Shown here one piece after another: positions 58,639 through 64,000 of a DNA stretch of 64,000 bases (position 1 is its first letter; each line of letters starts with the position of its first letter). Origin of the DNA: Caryophanon tenue. Lineage in GTDB: Bacteria > Bacillota > Bacilli > Bacillales_A > Planococcaceae. The stretch lies in NCBI RefSeq assembly GCF_001700315.1, contig NZ_MASJ01000039.1:282367-346366 (forward strand), read 5' to 3'. The position numbers were made by a program, and so were the translations under genes. The notes under the pieces were generated by a model that had not been told where the DNA came from, did not search any database, and saw only the letters and a list, made by a program, of their open reading frames with translations.

Positions 58639-58719
58639 ACTGTCGCCTACTTTCCTTCAAATGTACTTATCTGTTAAAAATTATATACTAACTTACACCG
58701 TTACACAAAGCGACGTCCG

Positions 58720-59541
58720 TTATACGGTCATAAAAATCGCGTCACGCTCTTGAACAATCGTATTCACTAAATAGTGGCGACTCCACTCACCATCCGATAC
58801 CGCTTCCATCACATGTGTATGTGGCAGTAACTCGGCAACAATTTGCGTCGTAGGCATACCACGATCATGTAAACGTACTACTTGCTCTGCAAACTCCTGC
58901 ATATACGTAATTTTACGGTCGATTAATGAACGCGCATCTGTTAAGAATCCTGCGTGGTGACAAAACACACCGCTATAATCAATCGCTTGTATGTTTTGGA
59001 GCGAATGCAGTAGTGTACTATATGATTCTCCCTCTAGCATAATTTTTAATTTTGGTGCGACAAATAAATCTCCCGCAAATAAATGCCCTGTGCTACGGTT
59101 ATAAAAAGCGACATGGTCACTTGCATGACCCGGTGTCTCGATCACATCCCATATAGACTTCGCTGTAAATGTATCGCTTAGTGGCAATGCGGTAAACGCT
59201 TCACGTGTTCCCCACACTTGCTGCCGATACAAAGGATTATTGGCTTTTTGCGTCATATCTTTTACCGATGAACGGTGAATGTATTGTGGAATTTGTAAGT
59301 GTTGCTCAACCCAAGCACTATTGCCTGTATGGTCTTCATGATGATGTGTTAGTAACACAGCTTCAGGTGACTGTTGCTTCAACACATCACGGAACTGTGG
59401 TATTTTACTGCCACCGACATCAATGACAAGCCCTTCCGTCATATATGTATACACACTCACTTGACGTACTTGCGCCAGTTGATGAAACCCTTTTGTGCAG
59501 GTAACACCTTCAATTTGTTGTTGCTCGCACCATGTTGTCAT
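58720..59541 (-). CDS. Metallo-beta-lactamase-fold hydrolase
   Basis: 273 residues. THHHEDHTGNSAW is the HxHxDH metal motif, ETPGHASDHV the second His, FAGDLFV the Asp and FCHHAG the last His. Glyoxalase II-type hydrolase fold; substrate unknown. ATG 59541 with GAGGAGG upstream; an ATG 21 codons earlier has none. Confidence 0.85.
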   Translation of the reverse strand: MTTWCEQQQIEGVTCTKGFHQLAQVRQVSVYTYMTEGLVIDVGGSKIPQFRDVLKQQSPEAVLLTHHHEDHTGNSAWVEQHLQIPQYIHRSSVKDMTQKANNPLYRQQVWGTREAFTALPLSDTFTAKSIWDVIETPGHASDHVAFYNRSTGHLFAGDLFVAPKLKIMLEGESYSTLLHSLQNIQAIDYSGVFCHHAGFLTDARSLIDRKITYMQEFAEQVVRLHDRGMPTTQIVAELLPHTHVMEAVSDGEWSRHYLVNTIVQERDAIFMTV

Positions 59542-59655
59542 GTTGCCTGTACCTCCTCTTGCTCTTTCCTTGTTTATTATGACCAACTGGTAGGATTTTT
59601 TCAAATCATTATTTCAATAAAGTTTCTAATTTTTCTGACAAGCATATTTCTACAC

Positions 59656-59685
59656 TTGACATAATGATGGATGTACAGCTATATT
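59656..59685 (+). promoter_or_regulatory. Promoter of the T-box-proBA unit
   Basis: TTGACA and TATATT with an 18-base spacer, about 25 bases before the T-box leader. Confidence 0.65.
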
Positions 59686-59709
59686 GAAGGTAACTAAATA
59701 TATTTATGA

Positions 59710-59943
59710 TAAGAAGACCAGTACGTAGCAACAAGCTATGAAGAGAGCGAAATTCACCGGCTGCAAGATTTCGCATAGCCCACTACCGAAACCTACCTTC
59801 TATAAAAATATCCCTAGTACAAGCTAGGCGCAGTCTCAAGCGTTATGAGGTTTAAGTGGAGTAGCAATGCTCAATTTAGGTGGTACCACGGAAAACATAT
59901 GCCTTTTCGTCCTATTCATAATAGGATGAGAAGGCTTTTTTAT
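59710..59943 (+). promoter_or_regulatory. T-box riboswitch, proline specific
   Basis: Leader of the proBA operon. The 14-nt T-box AGGTGGTACCACGG is at 59878-59891, next to the terminator hairpin GCCTT(T)TC…ATAGGA(T)GA(G)AAGGC with six T at 59901-59942. AGTA and GAGAGCGAA motifs of Stem I are present, and CCT at 59792-59794, followed by A, lies where the specifier codon is expected. Uncharged tRNA-Pro would favour the antiterminator and read-through into proB. Confidence 0.88.
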
Positions 59944-59963
59944 TTGTATTGGAGGAATTATCG

Positions 59964-61034
59964 ATGGAAAAAAAACGCATCGTTGTCAAGATTGGCAGTA
60001 GCTCACTGACAAATGCAAAAGGTGAGCTGGATTATTTTAAATTTCATGACCATATTGGTGCAATTGCGCGTTTAAAACAGCAAGGGCATGAAGTGTTACT
60101 CGTGTCGTCTGGCGCTGTCGCAGCAGGTTTCCGTAAGCTTGGCTACTCATCTCGTCCGGTCACGCTAAAAGGCAAACAAGCCGCAGCCGCTGTTGGACAA
60201 AGTGTGCTCATTCAAGCATATATGAGTGCTTTTGAACAATTTGGCATTATCGCTGCTCAAGTACTGCTAACACGCAATGACTTTTCGAAAAAAGAGCGCT
60301 ATAAAAATGCGTATGCTACATTCTCAGAATTACTGGACCGCTCCGTCATTCCGATTATTAACGAAAATGATACCGTTTCAATTAGTGAGTTAACGTTTGG
60401 CGATAACGATATGCTGTCTGCCCTTGTCAGTGGCCTAGTACATGCAGATCAGCTCATTATTTTAACGGATATTAACGGCTTATATGATGCCAATCCAATG
60501 AAAAATCCAGACGCAAAACGTTTAGACCAACTTCACGAAATTACCGATGACATGCTTGGATTTGCAGATGGCGCAGGTTCAAAAGTTGGAACGGGCGGCA
60601 TGCAATCCAAATTACTTGCTGCGCGTGTAGCACTCAATTTCGGCGTAAAAACATTTATCGGGACGGGACAAGGCACCTATAAACTAACGGAAATATTAGC
60701 AGGGCTTGGTGACGGAACGTACATTGAGCATGACGCATTAAAAATCGTCAATACGAGCAAGCAATGGATTTCTCTTGCTGAAATTAGCGGTAAACTATTT
60801 GTCGATGAAGGCGCGAAAGTAGCGCTCATTGAACAAGGTGGTAGCTTATTGCCCGTGGGCGTTTGTGCGATTGATGGCATCTTCCAAAAAGGCGATGTTG
60901 TAGCTGTTTATTACAATAAAGAATATTTAGGACGCGGCGAAATAAGCTATAGCAGCGATGAAATTCGACCACTTATTGGCAAACGCGCTTCCGATAAACC
61001 ACTAATTCACCGTGACCAATGGGTACAAATTTAA
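59964..61034 (+). CDS. proB: Glutamate 5-kinase
   Basis: 356 residues, the long form with PUA domain. KKRIVVKIGSSSLT opens the amino-acid-kinase fold; SSGAVAAGF, NENDTVSI and ITDINGLYDANP follow; the C-terminal ~80 residues (PVGVCAIDGIFQKGDVVAV) are the PUA domain. First step of proline synthesis. ATG after GGAGG. Under T-box control, 20 bases before proA. Confidence 0.93.
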   Translation: MEKKRIVVKIGSSSLTNAKGELDYFKFHDHIGAIARLKQQGHEVLLVSSGAVAAGFRKLGYSSRPVTLKGKQAAAAVGQSVLIQAYMSAFEQFGIIAAQVLLTRNDFSKKERYKNAYATFSELLDRSVIPIINENDTVSISELTFGDNDMLSALVSGLVHADQLIILTDINGLYDANPMKNPDAKRLDQLHEITDDMLGFADGAGSKVGTGGMQSKLLAARVALNFGVKTFIGTGQGTYKLTEILAGLGDGTYIEHDALKIVNTSKQWISLAEISGKLFVDEGAKVALIEQGGSLLPVGVCAIDGIFQKGDVVAVYYNKEYLGRGEISYSSDEIRPLIGKRASDKPLIHRDQWVQI

Positions 61035-61053
61035 ACGACAAGGAGCATGTATA

Positions 61054-62304
61054 ATGACAACTGAAATTACACAAAAAGGCAAGCTTGCCAAACGCGCAAG
61101 CTACACAATGAACACCTTAACAACTGCACAAAAGAATGAGGCACTGCAAGCGATTGCTAAACAGCTTGTTGTAGACGCAGATACCATTTTAGCGCAAAAC
61201 GCCTTAGATATTACAGCAGCCGAGGCACAACAATTACCAGCTTCAACAATTGATCGTATGCTATTAACACACGACCGCATTCAAGCGATGGCAGATGCCA
61301 TTGAATTATTAATTGATTTAGCTGACCCAGTTGGCGAAGTATTAGAAGATTTCACCAAGGATAACGGTTTACACGTTCAAAAAGTGCGCGTACCACTTGG
61401 TGTTGTCGGGATGATTTATGAATCACGTCCAAACGTAACAATTGATGCAGCCACACTATGTTTAAAAACAGGAAACGCCGTTATTTTACGTGGCTCTTCT
61501 TCTGCTAAACATTCAAATATGGCACTTGTAGCATCGATTCACACAGCACTTGCTACAACAGACTGCCCAGTTGACGCGGTACAATTAATTGAAGATACGA
61601 GCCGTGAAGCTGCAGCTGAACTATTCCATTTAACAGAGTATTTAGACGTATTAATTCCACGCGGCGGCGCAGCACTCATTAATTTAGTTGTGCGTGAAGC
61701 AAGTGTACCTGTACTTGAAACAGGCGCAGGAAACTGTCATATCTTTATTGATGCCTCTGCAAATGTAGACATGACAAAAAGCATCGTATTAAATGCGAAA
61801 ACACAGCGCCCTTCTGTATGTAATGCCATTGAGAGCTTATTAATCGAGCGTTCATGGTTTGCAACACATGGCGTAGCACTATTTGAAGCCCTTGCACAAG
61901 CAAATGTTACAATTATTGGTGACGATGCTGTACAAGCCGCTTTCCCTGCTACTACCGCGGCTACAGATGACGATTGGGGTCATGAATATTTAGACTTAAA
62001 ATTAAGTGTTAAAGTCATTGATGACGTATTTGAAGCAATTACACATATTAATACGTACGGCACAAACCATTCGGAAGCTATCTTAACGGAAGATGCAGCA
62101 AACGCCCAAACATTTTTACGTAATGTAGACGCAGCAGCTGTGTATCACAACGCCTCTACACGCTTTACAGACGGCTTTGAATACGGTTACGGTGCAGAAA
62201 TTGGTATTAGTACACAAAAACTACATGCACGCGGTCCTATGGGCTTACCAGCATTAACATCAACGAAATATATCGGCATTGGTAACGGACAAATTCGCGG
62301 ATAA
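61054..62304 (+). CDS. proA: Glutamate-5-semialdehyde dehydrogenase
   Basis: 416 residues. VPLGVVGMIYESRPNVT and KTGNAVILRGSSSAKHSN are typical, NAKTQRPSVCNAIESLL holds the catalytic Cys, and RFTDGFEYGYGAEIGIST closes the active site. Second proline step, with ProB as substrate-channelling partner. ATG after AAGGAG. Terminator follows. Confidence 0.94.
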   Translation: MTTEITQKGKLAKRASYTMNTLTTAQKNEALQAIAKQLVVDADTILAQNALDITAAEAQQLPASTIDRMLLTHDRIQAMADAIELLIDLADPVGEVLEDFTKDNGLHVQKVRVPLGVVGMIYESRPNVTIDAATLCLKTGNAVILRGSSSAKHSNMALVASIHTALATTDCPVDAVQLIEDTSREAAAELFHLTEYLDVLIPRGGAALINLVVREASVPVLETGAGNCHIFIDASANVDMTKSIVLNAKTQRPSVCNAIESLLIERSWFATHGVALFEALAQANVTIIGDDAVQAAFPATTAATDDDWGHEYLDLKLSVKVIDDVFEAITHINTYGTNHSEAILTEDAANAQTFLRNVDAAAVYHNASTRFTDGFEYGYGAEIGISTQKLHARGPMGLPALTSTKYIGIGNGQIRG

Positions 62305-62306
62305 TC

Positions 62307-62346
62307 GAAAAGAGCTACTCCTAAAGTTTTGAGTAGCTCTTTTTAA
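62307..62346 (+). terminator. Terminator of proBA
   Basis: AAAAGAGCTACTC and GAGTAGCTCTTTTT hairpin. Confidence 0.9.
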
Positions 62347-62400
62347 ATGCATCAATTTATAGCATAATAATACTATGACAAAACACATAGGAGGTTTTTT

Positions 62401-62946
62401 ATGCTTGCACAAACCGTCACACATCGCTATACCAGCGAAGCCATTACATTTTTAGAAACCGCAGCTGACACAAACGGCCAATATTTGCGTATTGAGGTAT
62501 CGTTACCCCCACAAGGTGATGGACCACCACTTCACTACCATGATGAATTTGTTGAAGTATTTACCGTCAAAGAAGGAACATTAACAGTCACTGTCGATAC
62601 AACTGTACACACGCTCGTAGCAGGTGACACCATTACCGCGCCAATTGGTACGGCCCATACATTTACAAATTCTCATGATACACCCGTTACATTTGAAGTG
62701 CGTTTAACACCACCATCACAATTTGAACAATCTGTTCGTATTCATTATGGTTTAATGGCAGATGGCTTAACAGACGATAAAGGTGTACCAAAAAACCTCT
62801 TCCATTTGCTTTATATTTTAAAGCTTCAAAACACATTAATTGCAGGCAAATCATTAAAAACACAGCGTGTACTGTTTAGCGTCCTTACTAAAATCGGGAA
62901 AGCATTCGGTATGTATAAAGGATTAAAAAAATATACGACGCCTTAA
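62401..62946 (+). CDS. Cupin-domain protein
   Basis: 181 residues. LHYHDEFVEVFTVKEGTLTV is cupin motif 1 and GTAHTFTN motif 2, with HxH...E and H as metal ligands; the C-terminal ~70 residues are helical. A small-molecule dioxygenase, isomerase or sensor; role unknown. ATG after GGAGG. Confidence 0.82.
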   Translation: MLAQTVTHRYTSEAITFLETAADTNGQYLRIEVSLPPQGDGPPLHYHDEFVEVFTVKEGTLTVTVDTTVHTLVAGDTITAPIGTAHTFTNSHDTPVTFEVRLTPPSQFEQSVRIHYGLMADGLTDDKGVPKNLFHLLYILKLQNTLIAGKSLKTQRVLFSVLTKIGKAFGMYKGLKKYTTP

Positions 62947-63283
62947 CACAATATCCATAACCACTTGCTTTTAGCCATATTTATATGAGCTAAAAGCAAG
63001 CTACTGTATAGAGGTATGTTGTTTCATGTAACAAATATATGCTTCATTATTTTAAAGCGAGATGTTTGCTATTCGTTACCTACTAGCTGTTCCAGTTCAA
63101 CTAAAAAGGAAAACGTATATTTTGTATACGCGAATTGCCTACAAACAAGCTTGAAGCTATATTTTATGTTCTATACACTTTGAAAAGTAACAGCGTATAC
63201 TTACTATGCTCATATCGTCACCTACAGAAATATTTTTCGCGAGCAACCTTATTTGCTATACATTTCTTTCAATATAAAATACA
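62947..63283. other. Intergenic region before the tRNA cluster
   Basis: About 340 bases without a believable gene. It contains a perfect GCTTTTAGC/GCTAAAAGC palindrome at about 62967-62999 without a T-run, so probably not a terminator. Confidence 0.5.
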
Positions 63284-63320
63284 AAAAGCACGTAGCAATG
63301 AATGCTACGTGCTTTTTTCG
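63284..63320 (-). terminator. Terminator of the tRNA cluster
   Basis: AAAAGCACGTAGC and GCTACGTGCTTTTTT just after the last tRNA on the minus strand. Confidence 0.9.
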
Positions 63321-63322
63321 TA

Positions 63323-63394
63323 TGACCCGTACGGGATTCGAACCCGTGTTACCGCCGTGAAAGGGCGGTGTCTTAACCACTTGACCAACGGGCC
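63323..63394 (-). tRNA. tRNA-Glu (UUC)
   Basis: 72 bases; minus strand starts GGCCCGTTGGTCAAG, anticodon TTC in CTTTCAC, T-arm GGTTCGAATCC. CCA is not encoded. Last tRNA of the cluster. Confidence 0.95.
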
Positions 63395-63398
63395 TTTA

Positions 63399-63474
63399 TG
63401 GCTCCGAAGGCAGGACTCGAACCTGCGACCTGCCGGTTAACAGCCGGATGCTCTACCAACTGAGCTACTTCGGA
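63399..63474 (-). tRNA. tRNA-Asn (GUU)
   Basis: 76 bases including encoded CCA; starts TCCGAAGTAGCTC, anticodon GTT in CTGTTAA, T-arm GGTTCGAGTCC. Confidence 0.95.
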
Positions 63475-63491
63475 ATAATAAAAGAAATAAA

Positions 63492-63567
63492 TGGCGGTCC
63501 CGACCGGGATCGAACCGGCGATCTCCTGCGTGACAGGCAGGCATGTTAACCGCTACACCACGGGACC
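63492..63567 (-). tRNA. tRNA-Asp (GUC)
   Basis: 76 bases including CCA; starts GGTCCCGTGGTGTAG, anticodon GTC in CTGTCAC. Confidence 0.95.
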
Positions 63568-63570
63568 ATT

Positions 63571-63645
<75 letters not shown>

Positions 63646-63673
63646 ACAATACATATTATTAAATTTTTAAAAA

Positions 63674-63766
63674 TGGAGGAGGTAGAGGGATTCGAACCCC
63701 CGCGCGGTGTTACCCGCCTGTCGGTTTTCAAGACCGATCCCTTCAGCCAGACTTGGGTATACCTCC
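63674..63766 (-). tRNA. tRNA-Ser (UGA)
   Basis: 93 bases with a long variable arm; starts GGAGGTATACCC, anticodon TGA in CTTGAAA, encoded CCA. Confidence 0.95.
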
Positions 63767-63784
63767 AAAGGGAATAAATATAAT

Positions 63785-63860
63785 TGGTGGAGCCTAGCGG
63801 GATCGAACCGCTGACCTCCTGCGTGCAAGGCAGGCGCTCTCCCAGCTGAGCTAAGGCCCC
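63785..63860 (-). tRNA. tRNA-Ala (UGC)
   Basis: 76 bases including CCA; starts GGGGCCTTAGCTC, anticodon TGC in CTTGCAC. Confidence 0.95.
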
Positions 63861-63867
63861 AAATTTA

Positions 63868-63941
63868 TGGAGGCGGCAGTCGGATTTGAACCGGCGGTCA
63901 GGGTGTTGCAGACCCATGCCTTACCACTTGGCTATGCCGCC
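63868..63941 (-). tRNA. tRNA-Cys (GCA)
   Basis: 74 bases including CCA; starts GGCGGCATAGCC, anticodon GCA in CTGCAAC. Two stem positions do not pair (T27·T43 in the anticodon stem, C50·A64 in the T stem). Confidence 0.9.
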
Positions 63942-63959
63942 ACATTGGGAAAATATAAA

Positions 63960-64000
63960 TGGTGGAGGGGGACGGATTCGAACCGCCGAACCCTAAGGAG
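63960..64000 (-). tRNA. tRNA-Tyr, 3' part only
   Basis: The visible 41 bases are a long variable arm (CTCCTTAGGGTTCGG), T-arm GGTTCGAATCC and encoded CCA. The match to Bacillus tRNA-Tyr variable arm is close; the anticodon lies outside the window, so tRNA-Leu cannot be fully excluded. Confidence 0.7.

Noticed and set aside
62967..62999. GCTTTTAGC palindrome as terminator
   Set aside because: No T-run on either side; left as an unexplained palindrome.

Overview
This window looks like chromosomal core sequence from a low-GC Gram-positive of the Bacillales, most likely the Caryophanaceae/Planococcaceae (Kurthia, Caryophanon, Lysinibacillus-like). The grounds are the strong AGGAGG-type ribosome binding sites, rho-independent terminators after nearly every transcription unit, a T-box leader on proBA, tRNAs with encoded CCA, an SLH-anchored surface protein, and families typical of Bacillales (CvfC, FusB-like EF-G-binding protein, YusW lipoprotein, DUF1572, SAT of the EpsC type). 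The genus is an inference. I see no prophage, insertion sequence, integrase or CRISPR array.

Layout. 1-6.3 kb: the end of a GDPD-type membrane domain, a three-gene minus-strand unit (MoxR AAA+ ATPase, VWA protein, small membrane protein) resembling RavA-ViaA, and a divergent 642-residue beta-helix protein. 6.3-15 kb: aspartokinase, a papain-like YiiX-type hydrolase, topB with a nucleoside deoxyribosyltransferase, a hydrolase, an acetyltransferase, a P-loop kinase and small proteins. 15-28.6 kb: Sel1-repeat protein, a TetR-SMR-SMR efflux operon with a palindromic operator, a FusB-like EF-G-binding protein, siroheme dehydrogenase, an ion channel with an odd filter, MFS/TetR, CvfC, an HD hydrolase-ABC-F pair, nitroreductase, an XRE regulator and a probable DUF4003 protein. 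28.7-38 kb: fhs, cold-shock protein, YusW lipoprotein, cysE, two LysR regulators each divergent from a partner gene, a SEC-C protein and an Est30-type esterase. 38-50 kb: chemoreceptor, RNase H-like protein, coaW, amidohydrolase, lipid kinase, a GGDEF gene remnant, an isoprenoid synthase-like protein, dsdA, gdhA and a stand-alone PurC. 50-64 kb: pepF, a 1300-residue NEAT/SLH surface protein under a Fur box, two zinc-ribbon membrane proteins, MBL hydrolase, T-box-proBA, a cupin and a minus-strand tRNA cluster (Tyr-Cys-Ala-Ser-fMet-Asp-Asn-Glu).

The most interesting locus is the Fur-box-controlled NEAT/SLH protein at 52.5-56.4 kb. Its first four NEAT modules keep the NEAT framework but replace the conserved heme-iron tyrosine by methionine, three of the four carry a histidine on the opposite (3-10 helix) side, and all four share an extra GTDR(Q/F)GNP loop. 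Two later modules keep the classical YxxxY. No heme transporter genes are next to it. Other points worth a look are a dispersed 61-bp repeat that forms terminator hairpins with a covarying base pair, the eroded GGDEF gene, the ion channel filter and the isoprenoid synthase with a changed second Asp motif.
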